DNA of 64,000 bases from an uncultured Lachnospiraceae bacterium (GCA_900542015.1 UQLY01000008.1:74009-138008); one strand, 5' to 3'. Positions 55,958 to 64,000 are shown, counted from the first letter of the stretch. Numbers and translations are program-made. The notes: generated by a model from the letters alone, not told the origin.

Positions 55958-58255
55958 TTACTTCAATTTCCAGATATCCCTGTTATACTCTGCAATGGTA
56001 CGGTCGGATGAAAAGAATCCTGCCTTTGCAATATTTACAAGCATCATCTTTTTCCATTTCTCGCGGTCCTTGTAGTCCTCAAACATACGATCCTTGGTCA
56101 CTACATAATCCCTGAAATCCAGCAGCGTCATGAACCAGTCTTTATTTAACAATTCATTATAAAGACGTTCCAGATTTTCCTTATCTCCTACCGCCAGCAC
56201 CTCATCACTTATGATAAAGTCAACCGCTTCTTTGATCATCGGATCATTTTCATAATACTTCTTAGATACATAATCCGCTTTTTCATAATGAGCAATGACC
56301 TGTTCGGATTTTTCACCGAAAACATAAATATTATCATCGCCTACCAACTCATGTATTTCCACATTTGCACCGTCAGAGGTTCCTAATGTAACAGCGCCGT
56401 TTAACATAAACTTCATATTTCCCGTACCGGATGCCTCTTTACTTGCCAGAGAGATCTGTTCAGAAATATCACATGCCGGTATCAGTTTCTCCGCATAGCT
56501 TACGTTATAGTTTTCGACCATCAGCACCTGCATATAAGGAGATACATCAGGATCATTGTTTACGATTTCCTGCAGGCACAGGATCAAATGAATAATATCC
56601 TGTGCGATCACATAAGCGGGAGCTGCCTTAGCACCAAAGATAAATGTCAAAGGTGTGGAAGGCTTTTTGCCGCCCTTGATCTCCAGATATTTATGGATAA
56701 TGTAAAGGGCATTCATCTGCTGGCGCTTGTACTCATGCAATCTCTTGATCTGAATATCAAAAATGGATTCCGTATTCAAAACCACGCCTTCTGCTTCCTT
56801 TACATAAGCTGCTAACTCTTCTTTTTTCTGCTTTTTGATCTGATCGATCTGGTTTAAGAAATGGACATCATTTATTTTAGAGAGCAGTTTTTCCAGCTCT
56901 GCTGCATCCTTCTTATAACCTTCGCCGATAGTATCCGTGATCAGCTTTGCAAGAGGTCTGTTACAGGATAACAGCCATCTTCTGAATGTGATACCGTTGG
57001 TCTTATTGTTAAACTTCTCAGGATAAATCTGATAGAAAGCATTTAACTCCGTATCCTTCAGGATTTCCGTATGGATTGCTGCAACACCGTTTACAGAAAA
57101 TCCATAATGAATATCAATATGAGCCATATGTACTCTCTCATCCTTATCGATGATCTGTACCTTTTCATCAGCATATTTAGCCGCAACTCTCTGATCCAGC
57201 TCTTTGATATATGGTACTAACTGGGGAACAACCTTCTCCAAGTATTTTAAAGGCCATTTTTCCAATGCTTCTGCCAGGATCGTGTGATTGGTATAAGCAC
57301 AGGTCCTGCTGACTACCTCAATCGCCTCATCCATAGTAAATGCCTTTTCCTCCACCAGAATGCGGATCAATTCAGGAATAACCATAGTCGGATGGGTATC
57401 GTTGATCTGGATGACTGCATAGTCATACATCCTTCTAAGATCAGCCTTTTTCTCTTTTAACTCTTTTAAGATAAACTGAGCTGCATTGCTTACCATGAAA
57501 TACTGCTGATAAATACGCAGCAGATTTCCGGCTTCATCAGAGTCATCGGGATATAAGAATAAAGTAAGGTTCTTTTCAATATCTTCTTTATCAAAATCGA
57601 TTCCCTTCTTTACAATGCTTTCATCTACAGACTCCACATCAAAAAGTCTCAATTTGTTGATACCATTGTCATAACCGATGACATCAATGTCATATAATTT
57701 GGATTTTACAGTCAGATCTCCGAAGGGCACTTCAAAAGATACATCTGTCTTGTTCAGCCATCCTTCCGGTTCGATCCAGTCATTTTTCTCAGCTGTCTGT
57801 TTTCTATCCTTAAATACCTGTTTAAACAGACCGAAATGATAATTTAAACCGATACCGTCTCCTGACAATCCCAAAGATGCAATGGAATCCAGGAAACAAG
57901 CTGCAAGACGTCCTAAACCGCCGTTACCTAAAGAAGGCTCCGGCTCCACTTCTTCGATCTTCGCAATATCCTTGCCATATTTCTTTAAAATCTCTTCTAA
58001 CTTGTCATATACTCCAAGATTGATCAGGTTGTTGGATAAAAGCTTGCCGATTAAAAACTCCGCGGAAATATAATATACCTTTTTGGGACCTGCAATGGGT
58101 TCCGTTGCCGCGCTCAAGCCTTTTGTCAATTGTAAAAGTCCGTAATAGAGCTCGCTGTCGCTGCACTCTCCGATTCCTTTTCCGTAACGGACCTCCAAAA
58201 TCTCCTTTAACTGGTCCTCCATTTTCATTTCAATGATCTCTCTCTGCAATGTCAT
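55958..58255 (-). CDS. glgP: glycogen/maltodextrin phosphorylase
   Basis: The 765-residue GT35 enzyme releases glucose-1-phosphate from alpha-1,4-glucans. The PLP-lysine motif is EASGTGNMKFMLNGAVTLGT near the C-terminal third, followed by SDGANVEIHELVG. N-terminal blocks are YYISAEFLIGK and GNGGLGRLAACFLDS. It is a little shorter than the E. coli enzymes. The Met at 58255 has a GGAGG site; an earlier in-frame Met has none. It precedes malQ, forming a glycogen-use pair. Confidence 0.97.
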   Translation of the reverse strand: MTLQREIIEMKMEDQLKEILEVRYGKGIGECSDSELYYGLLQLTKGLSAATEPIAGPKKVYYISAEFLIGKLLSNNLINLGVYDKLEEILKKYGKDIAKIEEVEPEPSLGNGGLGRLAACFLDSIASLGLSGDGIGLNYHFGLFKQVFKDRKQTAEKNDWIEPEGWLNKTDVSFEVPFGDLTVKSKLYDIDVIGYDNGINKLRLFDVESVDESIVKKGIDFDKEDIEKNLTLFLYPDDSDEAGNLLRIYQQYFMVSNAAQFILKELKEKKADLRRMYDYAVIQINDTHPTMVIPELIRILVEEKAFTMDEAIEVVSRTCAYTNHTILAEALEKWPLKYLEKVVPQLVPYIKELDQRVAAKYADEKVQIIDKDERVHMAHIDIHYGFSVNGVAAIHTEILKDTELNAFYQIYPEKFNNKTNGITFRRWLLSCNRPLAKLITDTIGEGYKKDAAELEKLLSKINDVHFLNQIDQIKKQKKEELAAYVKEAEGVVLNTESIFDIQIKRLHEYKRQQMNALYIIHKYLEIKGGKKPSTPLTFIFGAKAAPAYVIAQDIIHLILCLQEIVNNDPDVSPYMQVLMVENYNVSYAEKLIPACDISEQISLASKEASGTGNMKFMLNGAVTLGTSDGANVEIHELVGDDNIYVFGEKSEQVIAHYEKADYVSKKYYENDPMIKEAVDFIISDEVLAVGDKENLERLYNELLNKDWFMTLLDFRDYVVTKDRMFEDYKDREKWKKMMLVNIAKAGFFSSDRTIAEYNRDIWKLK

Positions 58256-58334
58256 GTACTTTCCTCCATAAAAAAACAAAACTAGATAATTTTTCCATCT
58301 CCTGGAAGAGTAAACTCTCACAAAATTGTACAAC

Positions 58335-58364
58335 AAAAGGGCGGTCTTGTAAACCGCCCTTTTT
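58335..58364 (-). terminator. terminator between pfp and glgP
   Basis: AAAAGGGCGGT (58335-58345) and ACCGCCCTTTT (58353-58363) pair perfectly around seven bases, with a T run on each strand. It ends the pfp transcript. Confidence 0.85.
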
Positions 58365-58424
58365 TATGATTCCTTCTTAAATTTTGCAGACCTGATTCGG
58401 AAATCTTTTTAAAATTACCGGATT

Positions 58425-59672
58425 TTATCTGTACTCGAATAACTCTTTCATTACTAAATGACGAGGAAGTCCGTCAACGAACATCGGTGTTAATTCACCC
58501 ATAATAAGCGGTCTTGCATATTTTACATAACCGTCATTTAAGTTGCATCCGTCCTCTGTGATCCATTCAGCAGGTACAGGTCTTTCTACGTTAGCGATGG
58601 CATGAATGTCATATGCGCTTGTACCGCACTGGTAAGGATCGTCGCCGTTCCTGTCAAGAGTGATCATCATACCTGTCTTGCCTTCTTCAGCAGCTTTTAC
58701 TGCATCAGCGCCAACCTGGAACGCTTCATTGATATCCGTTAAGGAAGCAAGATGTGTTGCAGCTCTCTGTAATGTAGAGAATTCAACGGCTCTTGTCTTT
58801 AAGCCTGTTTCAGCCGCAACGATCTGCGCTAAATATGCAGCCGTACCGGACATCTGTTTGTGACCGAAAGCATCTACTGCTACATTTTCATTTGCCAGCT
58901 CGCATACGTAGCGTCCGTCCGCTACATGAACGCCTTCCGATACAGCGATTACTACGGAAGTCTTGGTTGCAGCAAGTTCTTTTACTTTTGCTACAAACGC
59001 GTCAACATCAAATGTTTTTTCAGGTAAGTAAATCGCATCACAGCCGGAACAGTCAGGTCCTTTTGCAAGTGCCGCAGCGGCTGTCAGCCAGCCTGCGTTA
59101 CGTCCCATGATCTCAACGATACAAACGGTAGGCTTCTGCGCGCCGAAGGATTCGTTGTCACGGATGATTTCTTTAATGGAAGTTGCGATATATTTTGCTG
59201 CGGAACCGTATCCGGGGCAGTGATCCGTTACAGGAAGATCGTTGTCAATGGTCTTGGGAACGCCCATAAATCTCTGAGGTTTGTTATGAGCCGCCGCATA
59301 ATCGGATAACATCTTAACGGTATCCATGGAGTCGTTGCCGCCCGCATAGAATAAGCACTCGATATCATGTTTTTCCATGATCTCAAAAACTTTTTCATAT
59401 ACGTCTTCATGACCTTCGATCTTGGGCATTTTGAAACGGCAGGAACCAAGAAATGCAGAAGGAGTTCTCTTTAACATTTCAATTCCCACTTCATCATCCA
59501 GATAAGGAGCAAGATCAACGATCTTATCCTCTAAGAAACCTTCGATACCATGAACCATACCATAGATTTTGTTTACGCCTAACTTTTTAGCAGCCGCGTA
59601 TACGCCTGCTACAGATGAGTTGATTACGGCTGTAGGTCCGCCGGACTGTCCAACAACAATATTACCTTTCAT
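58425..59672 (-). CDS. diphosphate-fructose-6-phosphate 1-phosphotransferase
   Basis: The 415-residue phosphofructokinase shows GQSGGPTAVINSSVAGV at the start, GGNDSMDTVKML, PKTIDNDLPVTDHCPGYGS and VEIMGRNAGWLTAAAAL. Asp after GGN and the K in PKTIDND mark the PPi-dependent (PFP) class rather than ATP-PFK. It phosphorylates fructose-6-phosphate with pyrophosphate in glycolysis, reversibly. It has its own promoter. Confidence 0.95.
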   Translation of the reverse strand: MKGNIVVGQSGGPTAVINSSVAGVYAAAKKLGVNKIYGMVHGIEGFLEDKIVDLAPYLDDEVGIEMLKRTPSAFLGSCRFKMPKIEGHEDVYEKVFEIMEKHDIECLFYAGGNDSMDTVKMLSDYAAAHNKPQRFMGVPKTIDNDLPVTDHCPGYGSAAKYIATSIKEIIRDNESFGAQKPTVCIVEIMGRNAGWLTAAAALAKGPDCSGCDAIYLPEKTFDVDAFVAKVKELAATKTSVVIAVSEGVHVADGRYVCELANENVAVDAFGHKQMSGTAAYLAQIVAAETGLKTRAVEFSTLQRAATHLASLTDINEAFQVGADAVKAAEEGKTGMMITLDRNGDDPYQCGTSAYDIHAIANVERPVPAEWITEDGCNLNDGYVKYARPLIMGELTPMFVDGLPRHLVMKELFEYR

Positions 59673-59769
59673 TGTGTTCTCTCCTTTTAACTATTCTTTT
59701 TCTTCTGATAAGCCCTCCGCGCAGATCCGGCAAAAGCGGACTGCCGCAAAAAGCCCTCAATCGATTGTT

Positions 59770-59798
59770 ATTATAGCAGATTAGCAGGCTTTAAACAA
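59770..59798 (-). promoter_or_regulatory. promoter of the PPi-dependent phosphofructokinase gene
   Basis: TTGTTT (59793-59798) and TATAAT (59770-59775) on the minus strand are 17 nt apart, about 98 nt before the start codon. The leader can form a G/C-rich hairpin (about 59711-59757). Confidence 0.65.
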
Positions 59799-59838
59799 GC
59801 ATTTTCCGATATTCTGAAGCGTATTCCGAAATGTATTC

Positions 59839-60034
59839 GTAACAGTTCAGCCTTCCCTGTGCCCCGGGAGCCGTATAGCGGTTCTTCCGGTTCAGACTGT
59901 TTATAAAACGTCGGCACTTAGGCACCGTATTTTGGTGCCTTATGTACCGCTACGTTTTATACCAAGCGCAAGCGTGTCTGAATAGGAAGAACCGCTATAC
60001 GGCTCCCGGGGCACAGGGAAAGCTGAACTGTTAC
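59839..60034. repeat. structured inverted-repeat element, copy 2, with flanking 8-bp direct repeats
   Basis: Arms of 57 nt (59841-59897 and 59976-60032) are complementary at 54 positions. The core repeats the fold of the 22.05-kb element: a hairpin TATAAAACG/CGTTTTATA with CGGCAC/GTACCG, GGCACC/GGTGCC and loop GTATTTT, plus a small GC-GCAA-GC hairpin. The exact 8-mer ATGTATTC is found at both outer edges (59831-59838 and 60035-60042), like a target-site duplication. The rest of 59673-60188 shows no gene. Confidence 0.8.
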
Positions 60035-60188
60035 ATGTATTCCGGAGTCCATAAAAAAAACGACAAAGCTGTCGCAGCCGGAAAATCTACGGATATCGCA
60101 AAAACTTGCTTTCTCTGTATCAATTTCCCGATTGCGGCAGCCCCGTCATCTCACATAAACCGAAAACACAGCAGGAGTACCCAATCCT

Positions 60189-60759
60189 TTATTCCAAAAC
60201 CGCTTTGCTTGCCCACAGCGCTATATCTCCGTCCGGTTCCTCGCCCTCGGGATAAACAATCATCATTGCTCCGTAAGCGTCCGTTCCCGCTTTCAGCACC
60301 TGATAATAAACGTTTCCGTCCTCGGTATATTCCGCACAGAGATTGCCGTAATCATCTTCTGTAAATTCTGTTCCCTCCGGCAATCCTTTTTTTACATTTT
60401 CACGCTGGGAATACTCTTCCAAGTCAGCCGGAAGCGCCACTCCCGCAGCTTCATACGCCTCTTTCCCCAAAGCGGTTGACATAAATGCTCATATTCCCTT
60501 TCGTCAGCTCCGCATAAGTTCTGGGCAGTCCGCCGTCATCGGAAGTTCCGCTTTCCATTTCAAAGCCTTCCGGCAGATAAAAAGTTCCTACGCCCTCGGC
60601 TTTGTATTCCTGCAATTCTTCCGCCAGGGCTTCCGTTTCGGAATTTTCTGCGGCTTCCGTTCCCGTCTGAGCGCTTCCACAGCCTGCCAGAAGCGCTCCA
60701 GACAGAATAAGCGTCAAAGAGAATGCAATTATTTTTGATTTTTTCCAGTTTTTCTTCAT
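60189..60759 (-). pseudogene. frameshifted lipoprotein gene
   Basis: Two overlapping frames make one protein. The first (60451-60759, 102 residues) starts with a signal peptide and lipobox (LSGALLAGC) and stops soon after IYVNRFGERGV. The second (60189-60482) continues as GKEAYEAAGVALPADLEEYS to the natural end. Removing one base in the GGGGAAAG stretch at about 60460-60468 would join them as NRFGKEAYEAA. Joined length is about 190 residues. No family recognised. A real mutation, a phase-variable G/A tract or a sequencing error are all possible. Confidence 0.75.
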
Positions 60760-60946
60760 TTTTGATTTCCTTTCTGTTTTCCTGTCCTATTGTGTTTATT
60801 CTTTTTTATTCTATTACAACTTCCGGGATTTTGCAATTATTTTGTATGATATTTCTCATGTATTTATCATGTATTTGCATTGTAGAAATATGTATTTTTT
60901 ACGTATATTATTAAAAAAAGAACGAATTACTATAAGTAGCATAGCA

Positions 60947-60965
60947 ATTATCACAAAGCGATAAT
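60947..60965 (+). promoter_or_regulatory. small palindrome before the ribbon-helix-helix-like gene
   Basis: ATTATC (60947-60952) and GATAAT (60960-60965) flank seven bases, 35 nt before the start codon at 61000. It could be the site where the encoded small protein controls itself; this is inference. The 60760-60946 part holds the lipoprotein promoter (TTGCAA/TAGAAT on minus) and short ATGTATTT repeats. Confidence 0.35.
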
Positions 60966-60999
60966 ACTATAGCATTGTAAGACAAAGGCAGGAGAAATT

Positions 61000-61194
61000 A
61001 TGTTAACCATTAAAGGCGATTATACGGATTACAAAAGCAAAACCTTCCGGCTTCCCGTTGAAATACTGGACGTCCTTGAAAAAGAAGCCGTTTCCAAAAA
61101 CACTTCCCTCAACAAGGTTATCATTCAATGTCTGGAATATGCCATCTCCAATCTGGAGGACAAACCGCTCTCCGATCCGGAAAATATAAAATAA
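61000..61194 (+). CDS. ribbon-helix-helix-like small DNA-binding protein
   Basis: The 64-residue protein has a short beta stretch (SKTFRLPVEI) followed by helices DVLEKEAVSKNTSLNKVIIQC, the usual Arc/CopG ribbon-helix-helix order. It is probably a dimeric DNA-binding regulator or an antitoxin-like protein, but no toxin gene is adjacent. It has a GGAGAAATT start region and its own terminator. Confidence 0.75.
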   Translation: MLTIKGDYTDYKSKTFRLPVEILDVLEKEAVSKNTSLNKVIIQCLEYAISNLEDKPLSDPENIK

Positions 61195-61198
61195 AAAA

Positions 61199-61226
61199 GC
61201 GTTATCTGAATCATAACAGATAACGC
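61199..61226 (-). terminator. terminator of the kinase operon
   Basis: GCGTTATCTG (61199-61208) and CAGATAACGC (61217-61226) pair perfectly; on the minus strand the stem is followed by TTTTTTATTTTATATTTT. Confidence 0.85.
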
Positions 61227-61235
61227 CTCCGTTTG

Positions 61236-61265
61236 GTGTGCAAACCTGCACACTTTTATTTTTTT
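61236..61265 (+). terminator. terminator of the ribbon-helix-helix-like gene
   Basis: GTGTGC (61236-61241) and GCACAC (61248-61253) pair perfectly, followed by TTTTATTTTTTT on the plus strand. Confidence 0.75.
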
Positions 61266-61282
61266 ACTTTTTCTGCGAAACT

Positions 61283-62722
61283 TTACTCAAGCCCGCGGTT
61301 CATGCAGTCCAAAAGTTCAATGATACAACCGTCCATATTGCTTCTGTCGCCTTCCGTGAGATATCGGTATAACTGGCTTCTCTGTTGGTTGCCATCCCCG
61401 TCCGTCCATGAATATTCAATACTCGCCCGCACAGCCGCCGCAATCCGCCCGCTGTTTTGTTCCATATCTTCAGGACTTCGGTCCGCCAGCCCGCCTTCAT
61501 AGGCAAGCCTGTCGGCAATGTATTCGTAGCCCATGCGCCCGGTCTGGTACTCCGCCGTTTCCTCCTCAGAAAGCGTCCAATAAGCTACAGGCTCCACACC
61601 TGCGATTTTTTTATTCTGTTCCAGCCGTACGGCAAGTTCCTCGCACGCCTTCGCCGCCCCGGCATCGTTTCCGGACAAAGCCAGGCTGCCGATCCGCGCT
61701 ACAGCCTCCTCATATTCATAAGGATCCCACGCTCCGCTTCCTGTTTCCGACGCCGTCCCATATGCCGCCCCGTTCGCCGCTGTATCCCCCGTCACCGTAT
61801 CTTTCGCAGCTTTCACACCGTTCTTTTCTTGCAGCTCCCGCCGCATTCTCAGGTTTGACGCTCCCAAAAGGGCGATTGCCGCGCTCATAAGCACAAGCGT
61901 CCCGCATAAGGCGCACTGTATCCGGAAGTTCCTTCCCGAAACGGTTTTTAACCGCGCCAAATCCTTTTGCAGTTTTTCCACATTTTGATATCTCCGGTCG
62001 GGATTAAAATCGTAGCATCGCCTGATGATCCTTTTCAGTCTCTTCTGATCTCCCTTTTGCAGCAGCGCCATACTCTCTTCGTCGGCGTCGCCTGTTACCA
62101 GATACAAAAGCACCTTTCCCACGGCATAAATATCCGTTCTGACGTCGGTCTGCCCGAATCCGAATTGCTCCGGAGCCGCATATCCTCTCGTTCCCATTCG
62201 GACCGTATCCGTCTGCTGTCCCGGTTTATAATGCCTTGCCGTTCCGAAATCAATAAGCTGCAATTTCCCCGTTCCCGTAATCACAATATTTTCCGGCTTA
62301 ATATCCCGATGGATGATCGGCGGATTATGATGATGGAACGCCGCTATCCTTTTACATAGCTTTTCGCCGATCTCTGCCGTCTCTTCTGGCGTCAAGGCGC
62401 CTTCCTGCTCCGCCAGTTCCTCCACCGTCATGCCCTGCACATAGGCGCGAATCAAAAAAGCGCGCTCCTTCGTCTCGCGGTATTCCACGCCGCCTTCATC
62501 CGCCCGCCCCGTATTGTGCAGCATTTCCATTAGCAGTTCATATTCCGTCTTGAGAAAATCTCCCTGCCCGCCCCATGCCGTTTTTAAAATAAAATATGCC
62601 GCGTCGTTTTTACTTTCCAAAAGCCAGGTTTCCCGGTCAGCCGCCCTTTTAAGGCATCGGACCGCCCGATAATGCTCCTTCCAATCCGGAAAAACCAAAG
62701 CGCCTTGTCCCGTTTTCTCCAT
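61283..62722 (-). CDS. membrane-anchored serine/threonine protein kinase
   Basis: The 479-residue protein has an N-terminal Hanks-type kinase domain (about 1-260): catalytic loop IIHRDIKPENIVI (D140), DFG at 158-160 and activation segment MGTRGYAAPEQFG. The Lys in FILKTAW likely binds ATP, but the Gly-rich loop is not recognisable. A TM helix follows at about 268-288, then an outer domain of about 190 residues with no PASTA repeats and no known fold. The start at 62722 shares bases with the stop of the upstream HTH gene (TGATG), so the two are translated together. Confidence 0.9.
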   Translation of the reverse strand: MEKTGQGALVFPDWKEHYRAVRCLKRAADRETWLLESKNDAAYFILKTAWGGQGDFLKTEYELLMEMLHNTGRADEGGVEYRETKERAFLIRAYVQGMTVEELAEQEGALTPEETAEIGEKLCKRIAAFHHHNPPIIHRDIKPENIVITGTGKLQLIDFGTARHYKPGQQTDTVRMGTRGYAAPEQFGFGQTDVRTDIYAVGKVLLYLVTGDADEESMALLQKGDQKRLKRIIRRCYDFNPDRRYQNVEKLQKDLARLKTVSGRNFRIQCALCGTLVLMSAAIALLGASNLRMRRELQEKNGVKAAKDTVTGDTAANGAAYGTASETGSGAWDPYEYEEAVARIGSLALSGNDAGAAKACEELAVRLEQNKKIAGVEPVAYWTLSEEETAEYQTGRMGYEYIADRLAYEGGLADRSPEDMEQNSGRIAAAVRASIEYSWTDGDGNQQRSQLYRYLTEGDRSNMDGCIIELLDCMNRGLE

Positions 62723-63120
62723 CAAAGCTCCTCCAGCATATCTTCCCACTCCTCCAAAGACAGCTTTTTCTCAATGGCATAAATAGCCGCAGCATCTTCC
62801 CTCCTGCGCGGATAAAGCGCTTCTTTGCCGCCGATTTTCAACAGTCTGTTGACCTCCTCCAAAGACAGCTTCAGCAAAAGCCCCAGTCTGACTAACATCG
62901 TTCTGGTTGGCTTGCGCGTACCGTTAAACATCTGATATCCGTAGGTCCGCTCCAGCCCCAATTTTTTGATGGCTTCCCGCACTTCCATCTGATGCTCCGT
63001 CAAAAGATCGCAAAGATAGACCGAAATGGCAGGACCGTTATACTCCTTTTCGTCAAGAAAGGAAAGATCCCCTTTCTCTTGTTCCTTAATCTGATGGATC
63101 AGCTCATCCGTACTTTTCAT
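62722..63120 (-). CDS. XRE-like helix-turn-helix protein coupled to the kinase
   Basis: The 132-residue protein has a helix-turn-helix in the middle (VREAIKKLGLERTYGYQMFN then GTRKPTRTMLVRLGLLL), followed by a helical tail rich in Glu and Arg. It resembles Cro/CI-like DNA-binding proteins found directly before Ser/Thr kinases in Clostridia. Its stop overlaps the kinase start, suggesting the protein is a partner or substrate of the kinase. No metal- or ligand-binding domain is seen. Confidence 0.75.
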   Translation of the reverse strand: MKSTDELIHQIKEQEKGDLSFLDEKEYNGPAISVYLCDLLTEHQMEVREAIKKLGLERTYGYQMFNGTRKPTRTMLVRLGLLLKLSLEEVNRLLKIGGKEALYPRRREDAAAIYAIEKKLSLEEWEDMLEEL

Positions 63121-63151
63121 ATCCGCCGTTTCTTTCCTTTGCCGTTCTTAT

Positions 63152-63592
63152 TTAAAATATCAGAATCGCCGAAATGACGGCTATCACGATTGCCACGCAC
63201 CCCACAGCCGTAAAAATAACCGCCAGCGTTTTTGGAAGCGCGTCCCCCGCTATATAAAATTCTTCATAATTTGCCGGATTATAATAAATTTCCACCGTTT
63301 GTCCTATCGTATATTTAGGCTGTGCGCTTCCGTATGTATACTTGCGGGTCACTCTCTGCTCTCCGATATCAAATCCGAGCACCGGATAAAAGCTTATGGA
63401 AGGACACGCGCTATCGCTTTCATAATGCTCATGCCGGATCATATCCATCACCGTTCCATAGGTTTTTGAGGTACAACGGATCTGCTTTTTCTTTCTGTTA
63501 CGAAACATGACACTCCCGATAACGAAAAAAAGGACTCCTATCAAAGCCCACATTCCCGAAAAAATCACGCCAAACATAAAATTGTCGTTCAT
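63152..63592 (-). CDS. DUF3592 membrane protein
   Basis: The 146-residue protein has two TM helices (about 7-30 and 122-143) around an outer beta-rich domain with VEIYYNPANYEEFYI, the usual sign of DUF3592 proteins. The start at 63592 follows AGGGGGAA; a longer frame would run through the tRNA-Leu gene and is rejected. It lies 31 nt before the HTH-kinase pair on the same strand, possibly in one transcript. Function unknown. Confidence 0.85.
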   Translation of the reverse strand: MNDNFMFGVIFSGMWALIGVLFFVIGSVMFRNRKKKQIRCTSKTYGTVMDMIRHEHYESDSACPSISFYPVLGFDIGEQRVTRKYTYGSAQPKYTIGQTVEIYYNPANYEEFYIAGDALPKTLAVIFTAVGCVAIVIAVISAILIF

Positions 63593-63645
63593 CTTGATTC
63601 CCCCTGCCTGAATTTCCCGATCGCTCCAAACAGTCTTATTCATAG

Positions 63646-63727
63646 TGCAGAACGTGGGACTTGAACCCACACGCCTCGCGGCACAAGAACCTAAATCTTG
63701 CATGTCTGCCAATTCCATCAGTTCTGC
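63646..63727 (-). tRNA. tRNA-Leu (anticodon UAG)
   Basis: The 7-bp acceptor pairs GCAGAAC with GTTCTGC, the anticodon stem is CAAGA/TCTTG with loop TTTAGGT, and a long variable arm typical of Leu follows. The T arm contains GGTTCAAGTCC. The encoded 3' end has no CCA; it reads CUA codons (and others by wobble). Confidence 0.95.
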
Positions 63728-63784
63728 ATTTGCGAAAAAGCGGAAATCCTTGCTTTTAAAGGACTTCCGCCTTGTTTTTGCTAC

Positions 63785-63857
63785 TGAGCCACCGGGGACT
63801 CGAACCCCGGACAACTTGATTAAAAGTCAAGTGCTCTACCACCTGAGCTAGTGGCCC
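63785..63857 (-). tRNA. tRNA-Lys (anticodon UUU)
   Basis: Acceptor GGGCCAC with GTGGCTC (one G-T pair), D arm GCTC...GAGC, anticodon stem CTTGA/TCAAG with loop CTTTTAA, T arm CGGGGTTCGAGTCCCCG. This tRNA is a substrate of MnmA, encoded at 4727-5806. No CCA encoded. Confidence 0.97.
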
Positions 63858-63864
63858 ATATGAG

Positions 63865-63936
63865 CTGGGCTAGCTGGATTCGAACCAGCGAATGCAGGAG
63901 TCAAAGTCCTGTGCCTTACCGCTTGGCGATAGCCCA
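63865..63936 (-). tRNA. tRNA-Gln (anticodon UUG)
   Basis: Acceptor TGGGCTA with TAGCCCA, discriminator G, anticodon stem CAGGA/TCCTG with loop CTTTGAC, T arm GCTGGTTCGAATCCAGC. It is 7 nt upstream of tRNA-Lys in the same cluster. Confidence 0.97.
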
Positions 63937-63949
63937 ATGATATAAAAAG

Positions 63950-64000
63950 GGTGGATACAGGGATTCGAACCCTGGGCCTCCAGAGCCACAATCTGGCGCG
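63950..64000 (-). tRNA. tRNA-His (anticodon GUG), cut by window end
   Basis: The 3' part is present: anticodon stem CCAGA/TCTGG with loop TTGTGGC, T arm CAGGGTTCGAATCCCTG and the acceptor 3' strand GTATCCAC. The 5' part lies outside the window. Confidence 0.92.

Noticed and set aside
61000..61194. A toxin-antitoxin module
   Set aside because: The ribbon-helix-helix-like protein has no toxin-sized partner on either side; the neighbour is a convergent kinase gene behind terminators.
63593..63814. An N-terminal extension of the DUF3592 frame to 63814
   Set aside because: The extension runs through the complete tRNA-Leu gene and lacks a ribosome binding site; the Met at 63592 has one.

Overview
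The window reads as a stretch of chromosome from an anaerobic, spore-forming Firmicute, most likely a Lachnospiraceae-type Clostridia. Pointers are an alpha/beta small acid-soluble spore protein, a TM1266-type [FeFe]-hydrogenase-system protein, flavodoxin plus DUF3793, a PPi-dependent phosphofructokinase, FeoA/FeoA/FeoB iron import and moderate GC. Most genes are housekeeping and lie on the minus strand. No phage, CRISPR array or intact insertion sequence was seen.

Layout. 1-5.8 kb: an Rpn-type nuclease remnant, a three-gene run (C39-like peptidase, SGNH hydrolase, aminotransferase), an M20 peptidase and mnmA. 6-18.8 kb is an iron-homeostasis region: an eno-DUF3793-flavodoxin unit, a P1B ATPase with two very small partners that resembles a ferrosome (Fez) locus, an FtsX-type ABC pair, and feoA-feoA-feoB with a short Fur-like protein and a small membrane protein, divergent from a DtxR-family regulator. 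The feo promoter carries a near-consensus Fur box and a DtxR-type palindrome over its -10. The same palindrome lies over the likely -10 in front of eno. A Fur-like palindrome precedes the Fez-like operon and is repeated in its terminator.

19-28 kb: corrinoid adenosyltransferase downstream of an unusual DNA-glycosylase/MetH-activation fusion, an orphan ABC ATPase, a GH5 glycosidase and purL. 28-43.7 kb: a serine-type hydrolase, a small alarmone synthetase, two ABC exporter half-transporters, VanZ, truA, a D-2-hydroxyacid dehydrogenase, an AI-2E-type permease, then ysxC, clpX, clpP and tig, a TM1266-like regulator and an ABC importer whose permease and ATPase are fused. 43.9-46 kb: three consecutive membrane proteins of an unrecognised family, two with N-terminal zinc ribbons.

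46-53.3 kb: HD hydrolase, thioesterase, dus, NUDIX, spore protein, DJ-1/PfpI, a full-length Rpn nuclease, and a macrodomain/SirTM sirtuin pair behind two copies of one palindrome, next to an Rrf2 regulator. 53.9-59.7 kb: CYTH protein and glycogen/maltodextrin metabolism (malQ, glgP, pfp). 60-64 kb: a frameshifted lipoprotein, a ribbon-helix-helix-like protein, a membrane Ser/Thr kinase coupled to an HTH protein, a DUF3592 protein and tRNA genes for Leu, Lys, Gln and His (the last cut by the window end).

The least explained signals are large structured inverted repeats. Two of them (about 22.05-22.18 kb and 59.84-60.03 kb) have unrelated long arms but share one folded core whose stems covary. 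The second sits between exact 8-bp direct repeats.
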